Source: Harmonia axyridis (Eukaryota; Arthropoda; Insecta; Coleoptera; Coccinellidae). From it: DNA of 64,000 nt. Shown piece by piece: positions 1-11,905 of this stretch. The translations under genes and the position numbers were made by a program. The stretch's first letter is position 1, and each line of letters starts with the position of its first letter. Under the pieces are notes generated by a model. The model saw only the letters and a list, made by a program, of their open reading frames with translations. It was not told the DNA's origin and made no database searches. Location of the stretch: the NCBI RefSeq assembly GCF_914767665.1, contig NC_059501.1:21738501-21802500 (forward strand), in the 5' to 3' direction.

Positions 1-779
1 CCCCAAGGAGGCATTTCAAAGTTCCGGGGGGATTACATCCGAATGTTTCGGAAAAAATATTAACTTGAAGAAATTGTTTTCCCATTCAGCACTCTGAATT
101 TTGAAATGCGAATCACTGTTCTTAAATTGGAGATACAGGGTGTTAAAGTATGATTCGTTTTGAATTTTTTTTTTCATAGAATCTGCCTTCACAACATATT
201 CAACTACAATTTGGCATATCTATTCTAATTTAAAGTTTAAATAATGTGAAATGACAATTCTGATTGAAAATCTTCAGTAATAATTTTTCTGGAACAGATC
301 TAATTTTTTTTTAATGGACCACTGAAACTTTACTTGAAAAAAATGTTGAAAAGAACTTTTACCTAGTACTAAACTTTTGGGTTCCTTGTAGTTTTGTCGT
401 ATCTGCTACCGATTTCGGGAGGAAAAATTCGGAACAATCGTTTCGAAATACTCAGGAAAATCCTAATTATCTTGAATATCCACTTAGAAAGCTGCAATGA
501 ATGGATAAATTTTAGTATGGTTGCGTATTTTTCGATAGGTAGAAATGATTCATAATGATCCGATTAATTAGTTTAATCATCACAACAAAGTAGGACTACA
601 AGAAACATACTGAATCTCGAAAACAACGCTTTTGCGGGACCATATTTATAGGACTTCTTTTCTTAAAATTATTCAATGAATCTCCCATTTTCGGTTGTAC
701 CTGTATAGATTTGATATTAAAAAAAACGAGAATATTCTGGGAAAAATCAATGCATTTTTATTTCATTGTAAATAGTAAA
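1..779. other. AT-rich stretch, nothing recognised
   Basis: No open frame with family resemblance, no terminal repeats and no RNA gene are visible. The sequence is AT-rich with scattered A and T runs, as in old intergenic or intronic DNA. Confidence 0.5.
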
Positions 780-799
780 GTAAGCCATAAACGATGGAC

Positions 800-1500
800 A
801 ACGATATGAGCATTATATAGCAGTCACGGCTACGTTTGTAGCGCCATGTCATCGATAACTTCACGAATTCTCATCATTTAGGTCTTGAAATGATTGTGTA
901 GCATTGGAATAAACCTTATCTTTCACGTGACTTCAAAGAGAAAACGTCTAAAAATGTTAAATCACAGGATGTCGAAGGCCATTTGTGACCGTCCTTCGAA
1001 AAATAATACGGCCAGGAAACTTTTATTGAAAATTTCGATTGTTTTTGTGTGACACGTAGCGCCGTCTTGGTGGAAATATACTACGTCCACATAAATATCT
1101 TCCAATTCCAGCCAAAAAAATAATTAATTATAACTCGGTAACGCAATCCATTCAAAGTAACAGTCGCACTAGCCCAAATCTCAGGTTCACTATTGCCAGC
1201 AGAGAAGGGGCTTTAGTTTTGCGAACTATGACTGCTAAATTTTCACCACTTGAGTTCTTGAGCAAATTGAACTTTAAAAGCCTTAAGACCTCAGTCTTTC
1301 TGCAAAATACAGTGTATTGCTGTGTGTGCTTAATCCCAAAAATCGACTATGAGACACTATGGGCTACAGCAGCAATATTTTCAATTGTTCTTGAGCGACG
1401 CACATGGTTTCGATTTATCACATCACTAACTTGTCCCAACGAGCACTTATCTGTCTCAACAGTAACAGCTCAAATTTTACCACTAGTTTCACTTGAAAAA
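800..1500 (-). pseudogene. Degenerate Tc1/mariner-like transposase (DD41D-type relatives)
   Basis: Read on the minus strand in shifting frames, this region follows the order of a mariner-like transposase. A helix-turn-helix part resembles the relic at 17.5 kb (NRNHVRRSRTIENIAAVAHS). An interdomain part includes GLKAFKVQFAQELKW near 1255-1300. Then comes the catalytic core with QDGATCHT (second Asp, near 1050) and WPSTSCDLTFLD (third Asp, near 950). Several frameshifts and stop codons separate the blocks, so it cannot be functional. The second-to-third Asp spacing looks close to the 41 residues of the copies at 13.2 and 32.1 kb, but a frameshift between the two motifs makes an exact count unsafe. 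I could not delimit terminal inverted repeats. Confidence 0.7.
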
Positions 1501-1545
1501 TCCAATATTTAAGACGTAGTCGTCCATCTAGATGGTGGTTACATC

Positions 1546-2682
1546 CAGAGCTGTTCAGTGTTCGTCCTTTTGACATTTTAACCAGTTGAGTTTAGTTTGA
1601 AATCTATGGTGGAATAAAAAAAATCTGAATGAAGTACATCATTGTGGTAAGACAATTGGTGTTTCTTGTATTCAGAATTGTGCTTAGTGGACCAATGAAG
1701 TTCATAATTACTTCACAAGACATGAAAGTTCATCAAGTAACTTCTGAAACTTCCGAAAGACTATCTTATTCCTCATCAACGAAGAGGGTACCTATGCTGA
1801 ATAGAGTTTGAAAATTTTTTTCATAACGATCCTAGTAACATTTCACCTCTTTTCGATATATATTCCGCATCATCAGCCGTATCAGATCCGAGATCTTCTT
1901 AAGAGATAATGGTGCGAATCCATTAGCAGAATCTTACTGACTCACGGTCCATCTCTGAAATCCACAATTATTTCAAATAATGACTTAATAAGGCATCCAA
2001 TGCACGCTGGTAAGATGTATCTAAGATCTTTCAGAAGACGGGAAAGAATAGCTGCTTGAAGAAACGGCTGAGTGGTGTTGATTACAATAATCACAAGTAT
2101 ATAATGGTAACAGCCGAGACCGCCATTTTAAACACTTTGTGTTGAAGTGGACCGAATGATATAATCACTGTTTTCGACCTAGAATACGTGAAAGGTTTAT
2201 ATCTGGACAATGGGGAAAGGACTGTTTCCTTTCACAAATTGGCCCAATCCATTCTGGGGTTATTACTGCATTTGGTGACTTGCACAAAGGTGATTTTTTG
2301 CTTTGACTTGAAAACCGCAGTTTTAACGGTGACTGAAAATAATGGAGTAATTTTTGATTAGTTAGTTGTGAGTTTGTTGTCGGGTGAAAATATTGACTTT
2401 GATTCATCGTACAATGATCTCAAATTGTGGAATAAATATCAATGTAGGTATTTACATTTTATTTTATGTTTTTGAGCGATCTATGATTGCGTCACCATTA
2501 GTTTTCATAAACATAACTGTCTTACAACCTTAAAATTTAAAATTTACTCCTTTAATTCCAACGTACAATAAAAACTCTTTTTTCTTCACATGTAACGGTT
2601 TAATAAATAAAGATTTGTTATATATTTTTCTTATATTTTAATCACTATCAATCAATAAATTCAACAGTAAGTGAAGTGTGGA
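1546..2682. other. No recognisable gene
   Basis: The only longer frame is an 80-codon minus-strand frame near 2165-2407, which has no family resemblance. Nothing else stands out. Confidence 0.4.
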
Positions 2683-4380
2683 TAGAGACTCACGGCTTGA
2701 CTTTTGATATTTTGATATTGACTTGGCTTGACCTGAAATAAAGTCAAGTCCAAGTCAAGGAGTAATTTTTCAATGTCAAGTCAAGTTAAGTTTCTATTTA
2801 TCAAATACTTTGAAAATCAAGTATACCCTCTATCGAGCTACTTTATTTTCCGCAGTTTCATTGTGTAGTGTGCACCAATAAAAATTTATTAAATGAGGGG
2901 GAACCTTGCAAAAAACACAAATAAAATCACCATAAAGCTAACAAAATATAAAAAGAAATATAGTTTCTCAATACTGAGAAATCTCCAAATACTATTTTAT
3001 TACATCATTTTGCATTTAGGAGAATTCTCTGTATATCTAAGACTTGTAAGGGAATGAAATACCTCTTCTTACTAGTTTTTTTAAACGGCGGCATTTTTGA
3101 ACATTTCCCCTAGCTCTCTGTGAACATATGTTCCAGCCACTTTTTTATATTTCTACAGACAGTTTTCGATAGTGTCGCACATATGAATTCTGAAGTGGTC
3201 TGACTTATGGACACATTATCTTATCTGTCGAGTGGTTTCTTCCTCATCCATGAGAATTTATAGAGGTGCCGACAAAGATAGGTTACCAAATGCCGTGTTT
3301 TTCACAGGGAGACAGTTTCCGATTGCTCTCAGCAATAGAAAATATCTGGATATTTGATTCGTTTGCTTGATCCGAATATAACATCGGTAAGAGTTTGGAA
3401 ATATTTCACTTATGTCAACATGCAATTCTATTTATTTTGTTGTGTCAGAAACGCCTTTTAACTCGAAAATGAATCGAGATATCTATGATCTGCTTACCGA
3501 TATCTTAATATTTCGAAAAAAGATATCGGGGATCTTCGAAGATTTCCCATAGTTTTCAACTTCTCACCCTCACCTTGTACAGGGTGGGCAAAAAAGCGAG
3601 GTAAGGGGCTGTATCTCATCAGGATCCATTCATCGTAAAGACTTACGGTTACAATTTTTACCACTAATGTGGACAAGAAAACACACTGGAAATTGTTCAT
3701 ACCTCTACCGCCAGGGGGCGTAATAGCTATGTCGAGTAGATAAATGCATTTTGCTCGAAAATGTTTCATATCAAGTTGAAAAAATATATCATCACTGTAA
3801 TCCTTGGAGAATTTTGTATATTTTTAAATTGTCACTTTCGATTTTACGACATCAAATAAGGGTGGGGGAAAGGGGAAATCGTACTGATTGAAATGTCTAT
3901 AACTTCAGTTTATCTCAACATTTTTGAGCAAATTAGAATTCGTTTGAGAGATAACATCTTGTTGATTAAGGAAAAAAATATACTCATGATAAATTTGTTT
4001 GAGCTACTTCCGATAGGAGGTGCTAAGTCAGAAGTTCATTGTTTTGTTCATTTTTCTCTGAAATTTCAAATTTACCTAATGATAGAATTTTCTTAACAAA
4101 AATAGAAATTTTATTGAATTTGTATAAAAAACCTGAAGGTCTTGAAACGATAGCTTTAGGCGTTCTGGAGTTATGGTCGAAAAAATATTCTTCAACAGAT
4201 GCACTGAAAAACCAAATTGTCGTTTGAGGTTCTTTGGCCACGCATCGAATTCAAGAAAATAAAACTGATAACCAAGTATCTTGATAAAATGTACTTGATT
4301 TTCAATTACTTGATGAATAAATACCTAAAAAACTACTACTTGACTTGAAGCTTCATATCAAGTCAAACTGTGGATCTCTA
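2683..4380. mobile_element. Old hAT-like element with CAAGTC-rich ends (copy 1)
   Basis: The left edge TAGAGACTCACGGCTTGAC and the inverted right edge (ending GGATCTCTA at 4380) match the ends of the family seen at 52.8, 55.6 and 58.4 kb, whose consensus starts TAGGGATTC. Both ends are rich in CAAGTCAAG-type motifs. After the left end, about 2870-2960 matches the subterminal block of the 52.8 and 58.4 kb copies (TGTAGTGTG, then an AATAAAAA-rich stretch). The middle (3060-4260) shows no transposase and may hold unrelated insertions, including a TACAGGGTGGGC motif near 3578. No matching 8-bp flanks were found, so the two ends may belong to a rearranged or heavily diverged copy. Confidence 0.45.
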
Positions 4381-4385
4381 GAACA

Positions 4386-4960
4386 AAACCATCGATAAAA
4401 CAGATAGAACACTCGCAGATTCTTACTCTTACCGCTCCGCTCTACGCATCCACCGTCTACCCAAATGATTCTCAATCGGATTTCCACCGTGAAAAGTGAA
4501 TAAACTCCGGGAATAAATGCCCTCTCGATTCGAAATTCCTGTCCCGACGTCCCCGCGTCATATTCCGCGTCCTGCAGGAACGCGCAAAAGAGAAGTATTT
4601 TTACAAGAGCGACCGTAGCAGGGGAAACTTCTCCCCAGCTTTCTCGTCCTCCAAATTCACTTACTTTATACACAGATATGCTTTTAGCCGACTCAGACTT
4701 TATTCGGCAGGGGGAGTTCCCCTTGGCCTGTCCCTATATACCACCTATAAATACGACGCTCCTATGTATGTCACACTGCTACACTTTTCCTGCTGCTAGA
4801 GAGAGCTAAGTCTGTGTATTTATCGGGGATGCTGGGCGGTGAAGGGAGGTTGGGATTGGAGGGTGGTATGGCGCTCAGGTCCGTTTTTATTATTATTATT
4901 ATGACGGTCCATAAAGAAGGTTTGCATCAGTTCAAAGTGGTGTGTGGGTTGTTGAGAGGG
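4386..4960. promoter_or_regulatory. GC-richer single-copy island with TATA-like motif
   Basis: This segment is clearly richer in G+C and CpG than its surroundings and shows no transposon features. A TATAAATA motif at about 4745 is followed by TCACAC some 35 bases downstream, which could be a core promoter. No convincing open frame follows. A (TAT)n microsatellite lies near 4890-4910. The function is unknown. Confidence 0.2.
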
Positions 4961-7799
4961 GTTGTGATGTTGAGGATAATTTGAGGGCAATGTTGAATCT
5001 TATTGATTGTTGAAGATGCTAGTTTCCGGTATTAGGGGTGGACGCTACCTTTCTCACTAGTTTCTCTAGTGCAGATTAATTTGAATTCTTTCGGAAATCG
5101 CGTGATCGATTCTTCAATCTTGGGAAAATAACCCATATTGCAGTTTAGAACAAACTCTCCGATTTTTTTTCAAAAAATATAGTTATTGTTTCATATCAAA
5201 CTGAAAATTGAAAAGTTTTTCAATAGTATTGTAATTATTTTTATAAATTTTTACATTCGAATAAAATTTGGGACATCCTGTAGAGGGTGGGCAAATTTCG
5301 ATGTTTTAACACTATACAACTTTTTAACCAGATGTGATAGACAAAATCTAATACCCCATTATAGCTCTCTTGTTCTGAGGAACTAACTAGAGTAGTATTC
5401 ATTTGTGGCCTACTTCTTTCGTTGTTGAGCGAAAATTGGAAAGATAGCGATATCGAAAAACATTTATATCCCCATTATAATACTGATGAGCTCTGAAATT
5501 GAAACATCATACAGACACTTTCTTATGTAGAATCCAGTGGTGTGCTTTTTTTTTAACAGGGTTTTCAATTACGGAGCTATGACCCAAAGTTATGTTTTAT
5601 CGAATGGGAACACTAGATTTCTGTGTCATTTTTTGAAAGCTCAATTTTTCATGATGTCAAAAAAATCTAATATCGTATGGTTTTTATCAATATAAATAAT
5701 AAAAAATGGTCAAAAAACATTTTTATTAATAATCTCAATAATTGTATCGTTTCAACTGTTGATGAGCACTTGAAAATAGAGCTTCCCCTAACAAAAGTAG
5801 TGTCCTTCCGTCAATCTGATTATTTCTATGTTCCTCACTAATTTCTACAAAATTTGAATTTAGATATATTTTATAAATTTTTCATTTCAAAATGGATTCG
5901 GAAGTAACGAAAATATCGACATGATCGACTTTTTCAATCATCAAAATTTTTTAAGAGTTGAAAAAAAAATTATAAATAATATTCTCGGGTATTCCAGTTT
6001 GAAAATTCAGAATATCATTAAGTGGAAATATCACCGAATGAGAAAGCGATAAATGACAATTTGCTCAAAATATTGTTCCAGAACAATTGATAATTCCATG
6101 ATAATTAAAATTTTTTGAATTTCATCATTAAAATAATCGTTTGAACAGCCTTTCAATTATCATAGGGATATAAAACAAAAACTATACATTTTTTTGTGAA
6201 AGAAATTAAAATTAATATTCTAAGCTGTAATTCGAAGGTTGCTTTCAAAAATTGAAAGAATGAAATGAGAAAATGAAAATGAATCTGCACTAAAGAATCT
6301 AGTAAGAAAGGTACCTATAGTTAATCCGTCGGTTTCGCGTTATTTTCTTTAATGTCAATTATTTCGTATTATGAGCAGCTTGAATTTTAATAATTTTCTT
6401 CTGGTTGATATAATTATTAGAATCTTTTTCTCTTTCAATTGAAAAGTTCCACGCAAATCAATTAATATATCAAAAGACATATTAATGTATAGATTTTTAC
6501 ATTTTAGTTCTTTCAATTTCAATTTTTATATGTTAATATTTCAAGAAACAGTGAGTGATTTATCTGAAATTGATTGTTGGCTAAAAGGAGTTAATAAGCA
6601 GAGCGTGTATACAAAATATCCTTTCATTTGGTTCTTAAGCCTCATTAATGAGAATAATAAACCAAAAAATATCAACAAGTTGACATAAACTTTTATTAGT
6701 TTGATTTCGGAGGTCAAGAACAAAGGAACCTTGTTGTATAGTGGAGGGCACCTTCAGACGAATAGATTGCCATTATTCTCTGATAGTATATGTTAATTTA
6801 TTCATATTTAGGTGTTTGTCTACCAATCCCAGACTAGGGACAAGTTGCTGGACTAGATAATGCCGTGTTTCCATTAATATCTAGCTCATTACCATACTGC
6901 CCGTCTAAATAAAAAAGTGCCGATTGTCAGTTCCAAGAAGAATGTGTACTTTATTCGGCAATATTCTAAATTTAGACGAAGAGTTATCATCATGATAAAA
7001 AACCCCAGATTTTTAGAGATTTTACGTGAATCATTACACATGCCAACTGCCATTTTGGTGCCACTGATTTATGAACTATTTTCAGATAACTTTTGAAAGG
7101 GGAATCAATTCAGCTTCATCATTATCTGTTTTTTGTTATTATATCCTTTAATTTCGCCCTATTTAACCTCTATCACTTTTGTAATATTTTGATTGGTTGA
7201 GAACATGGAATTGGATGTCAATTCTTTGTTCTCCAAATTTTTTCAATATCAATAATTATCGACATAAATAATCCACACTCTTACCTAATGTCATATGTCA
7301 AAACAAATTGATTGGTTCTGCGATTAGGTACTTGACGACTATTCATTGAATACAAAAATATCTCAACTATTTCAAATTTAAACAACAATTGTTTCTTCAC
7401 ATTGTGACTTGATCAGGTTTAAGATAAATTTGAAGGATGAAACGAGACATGCGACCAAAAAATGACAAGGGGATTGAATCTTGGCGCCAAGATTTCTAAA
7501 CTAATTGAAGATGAACTGTCATAGATAAACTCTTGTTCAACAAACAAAAGAAAGACACGCATATCCTTATTGAAAATACGTGACTTCACAAAAATAGAAA
7601 TTCAATCAACCCATGTTGATGAGATATCCAAAGATGCAATAAAATAAAGACGTCAATAAATTAACTTTGAAAACATTGAATGATCTGGAGATTCGAAACA
7701 ACAGAGGCAAAATTAATATAGATATTAAATTTGGTGTCTATAAGTTAATTCTACAGGGATTATCGACGTTGCTAACGATTAACGAAACAATTGAAATTT
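4961..7799. other. AT-rich region without recognisable genes
   Basis: Short frames only. The stretch around 5510-5590 (GAATCCAGTGGTGTG...) resembles 44,830-44,880, so an unclassified dispersed repeat is present. A GTAGAGGGTGGGCAAA motif near 5280 recalls the TACAGGGTGGGC motif at 3578. I see no RNA gene or transposase. Confidence 0.4.
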
Positions 7800-8640
7800 A
7801 TAGAATCACAAAATGGAAATAGTAATTGCCATTTAATTTCGATGTAAAAGAAGGTAGGAGTTAGGGATTCTCGTCTTGAATTGATATTCAAGCTCCTTGA
7901 CTGGGTCTTGACTTCAAATCAACTCAAATTCGAGTCAAGTATTTAATAAATACTTGACTCGACATTGCAAAACTACATCTTGACTTGAACTTGAGTTGAT
8001 TTCAATTCAAGTCCAAGTCAAGTCAAGCCGTGAATCCCTAGTTGGAGTACCTCAGGGGTTCATTCTTGGTCCGTTATTGTTCATTATTTTCACAAATCAT
8101 CTTTTCAGCGACATACCACCCAATAAAATTTGCTGCTATGCAGATGATACATCCTTCCTGAATAGATCAATATCGAGGGAAAATCTGTTCAAAAATTCGG
8201 AAGTTTATGAAGTGAGAACGCGAGAGTGGTTCTAAGCTGATGGATTTTTAATGAATGATTTCAAAACACAAACAATAATTTTTACAAACAAATTAATAAA
8301 AACACATCCCTATATCCTATCCGGGGTTGGAAATGCAGTTCAGTCATCTTCTATTTTCATGATCAGGAGAATGAGAAAAATTGTTGGACCTGATTGTGAG
8401 AAGCTGATATATTATTCGTCCTTCCATGGTCTGGCCGTGTATGGTATCTTGCTGTGGGGTCTGAGACCTGAGTACAGATGCTGAGCAAGTTTTAATACAA
8501 CAGAAGAAGGCCGTACATCTTTCAGATGAATAATACGGGCAGTTGTAGAGAGATATTCAAAAGAGAAAGAAATTTTGACCATAACGGCAGCCTTCAATCA
8601 TTGTGCTCATGTATTTCTTAATATTATGTGGTAATTTGTA
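7800..8640 (+). pseudogene. Non-LTR retrotransposon reverse-transcriptase fragment (CR1/Jockey-like)
   Basis: After 8041 the plus strand encodes GVPQGFILGPLLF (RT motif B region) and CYADDTSFLN (motif C with the catalytic YADD). In shifted frames it continues with FHGLAVYGILLWG and VLIQQKKAV, the thumb and C-terminal block typical of CR1/Jockey-group LINEs, ending in a block like CREIFKREKILT. The frame is broken by stops near 8235 and 8484 and by the small element inserted at 7862-8040. The N-terminal endonuclease and most of the RT are missing, as in a 5'-truncated LINE. The codons just before the insertion (7840-7861) join in frame with GVPQG after it. Confidence 0.8.
7862..8040. mobile_element. 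Short hAT MITE (CAAGTC family), 8-bp target duplication
   Basis: A 179-bp inverted-repeat element starts TAGGGATTCTCG and ends CGTGAATCCCTA. Its body is an imperfect palindrome of CAAGTC/GACTTG motifs. It is flanked by GTAGGAGT (7854-7861) and GTTGGAGT (8041-8048), an 8-bp duplication with one mismatch, which fits hAT transposition. It interrupts the RT fragment just before its GVPQG motif and carries no coding capacity. Confidence 0.85.
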
Positions 8641-8985
8641 CTTATAATAATAATGTTGCTTTATTGACGTTCAAAAATATACGTGTATTTCATATAACAG
8701 AGAAATTGGCCTAAACTAACTTATATGCATATTATGTTTTTATTTATACAATGACAATCAATACTATTTATTCATAGTTTGAGATTTTTTTGATTGACAA
8801 ACTAGTAAATTTCTATGGCAAATATTTATGGATTTTTTGTGTGCAAATAAATATTATTATTATTTGATCATTGTCACAAATCCATGAAAACCATAATCGG
8901 ATTAAAGCAATATAGCTTCGAACTCCTTATCTATATAGTTCATTCTCCTGATCTGACCTCCAGGGGTTTACTGACTTTTGTGAAC
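8641..8985. other. AT-rich spacer, possible LINE 3' region
   Basis: Follows the RT fragment and contains short ATT/ATA microsatellite tracts (near 8645 and 8850) that could be remains of LINE 3' tails. Nothing else is recognised. Confidence 0.3.
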
Positions 8986-8989
8986 CCTA

Positions 8990-9245
8990 AAAAGAGTGCT
9001 CCAGGCTCTAAGAGGAACGAAATTTGGCTCCAATGAAGAAGTGACTGCAGAAGTTGAAGTCTATTTCGAAAGTAAAAACTAACCTTTTTGTAGAAAGATT
9101 CATTACTTTTTTTGTAGAAAAGGTATTAAAATGTTAGAGGAGCGTTGAAGTACAAGATGTATCACACTTGTAGATGAAGGTGACTATGTTGAACAGAGTA
9201 AAATCTTTAAGATAAAATGTGTTTGTCGTTTAGCCTGGTAAGTGT
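8990..9245 (+). pseudogene. Mariner transposase C-terminal fragment (first)
   Basis: The plus strand, in shifting frames, encodes LRGTKFGSNEEVTAEVEVYFE, then KGIKMLEERW and a block like RCITLVDEGDYVE. This is the characteristic C-terminal end of mariner transposases after the third catalytic Asp. Stops occur inside. Only the tail of the gene is present, and a second, differently diverged tail follows at 9.4 kb. Confidence 0.65.
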
Positions 9246-9394
9246 TATATGAAACAAACAATAAAAATATGGCTACTTGAATTTTAGTTGAAAATATTAC
9301 CAATAGCAGACATGACTATGATGTCATATATTATAATCCTACTGAAGTTGGAAAAGTGTCACTTGATAGGAGTCAAAACGTAGGTATTTCACAA

Positions 9395-9640
9395 GTCCAG
9401 CCCAGCTTGTTCTCCAGATTTGGCCCGAGTGGTAACTGGATTTTTGCAAAACTCAAAACAATGCTCTAGGGAATAAATTCGTTTCCTATGAAGAAGTCAT
9501 TGCCGAGTTCAGGCCTATTTAGAAGCAAAGACGAATCCTCTTTCTGAAAAGGTATTGAAAAGCTAGAGGAGCCTATATGTTACACTTTTGAGAGTGCCGA
9601 ATAAAGTTCCTGGAACTTATCGACTGAAGAGTTATAAAGA
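9395..9640 (+). pseudogene. Mariner transposase C-terminal fragment (second)
   Basis: The same tail as the preceding fragment but including the third-Asp neighbourhood in degenerate form (FGPSGNWIFAKLKTM, from a PYSPDLAPSDYWLFA-like block), followed by KGIEKLEE. The catalytic Asp position appears mutated and stop codons are present. The two tails lie about 430 bp apart in the same orientation, suggesting two separate old insertions or a local duplication. Confidence 0.6.
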
Positions 9641-10254
9641 TTCTGCAGATTAGAGCGTTGTTAGGCATAATATTTTGTCCACTCCACCCAAAAACCTTTC
9701 ATAGAGATGTTCATGTATTGGTATTGTGTTTTAAGAGCACATTACTGTCCAATGGACTATTTTCGCTACTGACGGGTGTTTTTTTTCGAGGTATATAACT
9801 TTAAGTTGGCATTACTGTTCAAGATGGCGACCGATTTAACAGCCGTCAAGTGATTTATTCTCAGTTTGGTTTGGCAATTCATCATGACTCACGCCTGAAC
9901 AAAGCTTGCAAATAGTGCAATTTTATTTCGAAAATAACGGTTCTGTGCGGAATACGTATCGCGCACTACATCCATTTTATATTGTTTAGCGACGAAGCGC
10001 TCTTCTGGTTGAATGGCTACGTCAACAAACAAAACTGCCGCATTTGGAGTGAAGCTAATCCTCAAGTGTATGTCGAAACACCGTTACATCGAGAAAAACT
10101 GACTCTTTGGTGCGCTTTATGGGCTGGTGGAATCATTGGTCCGTACTTCTTCAAAAACGATGATGGCCAGAACGTTACAGTCAATGGTGATTGGTATAGA
10201 GACATGATTAGTAACTTTTTCATTCCTGAATTGGACAACCATGATGTCCAGGAG

Positions 10255-11905
10255 CATGGGCGCCCGCAGAAATTTTTCTCAGGGGGGGCAAAATGAAAAT
10301 TATTGAAAAACGATAAGGCGTCCATGATTGTCGTAAGCGACATCAGTATTCCGTTTCTTTCTATTTCTGTATTTATATTTATCACCAGCGTCTATTCTGA
10401 ATTTCAAAACATCACTAAAATTGCCAGAGTTCTTGTTGCTCTTTCGTATAGGTATATCGTGAGTTCCACAAAAAACTATTGTTTTTATAATCGGTAAATT
10501 TTTTGTCTATTTTCTGCAATACTTTTTTTCTTACCTTCATCTATTAAAGATAATATGTCAGGTTTTTCATTTGATAGCACATCAATAAAATTTTTAGCAC
10601 GGAAAGTTGAATCCTTATGCCAAGCGGAACTAGCATAATTTTTGCCTGCATGTGTAAATCTTTGTATTTTATGTATGGTCTTTTTATGAATGTGCCTAAA
10701 GTACTACCATGGATCACAGATGATGGAAATATTACACAGTATTCACACAGTGCACCTTTAAGGGCTCTGGAATAAACCATCCATTCATATTGATCCAGCC
10801 ATTTATAAATAAATGGTCTTTCATTTGGTCCAACATCTTGTCTAAAATAAGAAGTTGCTGGTGGCTTATATGGCATTCTTAGTAAATCATATTTTTGTTT
10901 GTTTTGAATAGATGAGAAAGCTATAAAATTTGCAATATCTGTTGATTGTCCAAAGTCCACCGCAAAATTTGGGAAAATTCAAGCCCGCGTGTTGAATTTC
11001 GCTATATTCCTTTTTTTTGTATTTCTTCTTTATTGGTACTGGAGGAATGAGCCGCCATTTGTATATAAAGCTTAATATTTTTAGGAGACTAATTGCAATC
11101 GTCATCGGCAATTGATTTCCTTTCGAAAAATTCTCGAATATCCATATTTCCGAGGGTAAATCTATCATAAAAACATAAACATAAGTGAAAATGACTCTCA
11201 ACAAACAAAAGAAAAAAAAAGAAACGGAGCAGTCTTTGGGCACTGCCGAAAGGCGCCTAACTGAAAAATCAGCTGTGTAATTATTTATAGAACTTATCTA
11301 TAATAACGTAATATGAAGTCACAGACATTAAAAATACTCTCTAAACACACTCTCAACGTGGTTTGTCTAGAATAGGAATACAAATGAAAAAATTCAATAT
11401 TTATCCCCTTCATTCTTACTTCTTCTCGAGAAAAAAAATATCTTGATTGGAGAATGGACAATTATTATTGAAATATGAGAGAAGCCGCATGAAGAATCCC
11501 ACATCAAAGAAAGCGCCTAAAAAGAAGCCGTCCATAAAACGTTCATCTGGTGACGTTCAAAAAAATGCCGATTGCCGACACGCATATAAATATACTATGA
11601 ATTTATAAACAAATTGACACGCATGGAGTGCTTTCGGTTCCATGATTTTTCTTCACCCAAGAAGTGCTCAACGCGACTAAAAAAGTTTTCGATTAAAAAA
11701 ATACCTCTGCCGATTATTATTATATGTATAGTATGTAATTACATTGAAAAGCGGAAAATTGTTGTCAATCCATTACTTTCCTTTTTTCCCTTTGGATTGA
11801 GAAAATAATATTGAGGGTGACGAGGGTCTTGTGCTGAAAAATGAGGCAATCAAAATCTCAGGGGGGGCCATGGCCCCCCCTGGCCCCCCCCTGCGGGCGC
11901 CCATG
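10255..11905. mobile_element. hAT element (ZMYM1-like group) nested in DD41D copy A
   Basis: Terminal inverted repeats are perfect over 15 bp: CATGGGCGCCCGCAG at the left and its complement at the right. The element is flanked by a perfect 8-bp duplication TCCAGGAG (10,247-10,254 and 11,906-11,913). The uninterrupted sequence of copies B and C has a single TCCAGGAG at this site, which confirms the empty site. Poly-G/C tracts and a GGGGGGGCCATGGCCCCCCC palindrome lie just inside the ends. Its only recognisable coding region is the N-terminal part of a transposase on the minus strand, so this 1,651-bp copy is an internally deleted, non-autonomous derivative. Confidence 0.95.
10544..10960 (-). 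pseudogene. hAT transposase N-terminal part (TTF-type zinc finger, ZMYM1-like)
   Basis: A 138-codon minus-strand frame contains DIANFIAFSS, then WLDQYEWMVYSRALKGALC followed by EYCVIF. This tryptophan- and cysteine-containing block is the start of the TTF-type zinc finger found in hAT transposases annotated as zinc finger MYM-type protein 1-like. The frame degenerates after about residue 90, and the RNase H-like catalytic domain and the C-terminal dimerisation domain are absent. It sits inside the TSD-bounded hAT element, which independently supports the family call. Confidence 0.75.

Noticed and set aside
1860..1900. CTGATGA ... CGAAA on the minus strand as a hammerhead ribozyme
   Set aside because: No stem II can be formed between the two core words and no stems I or III were found.
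2165..2407. 80-codon minus frame as a small gene
   Set aside because: No recognisable domain and no supporting context.
5486..5515. CTGATGAGCTCTGAAA as a hammerhead core
   Set aside because: The spacing leaves no room for stem II and there are no flanking stems.
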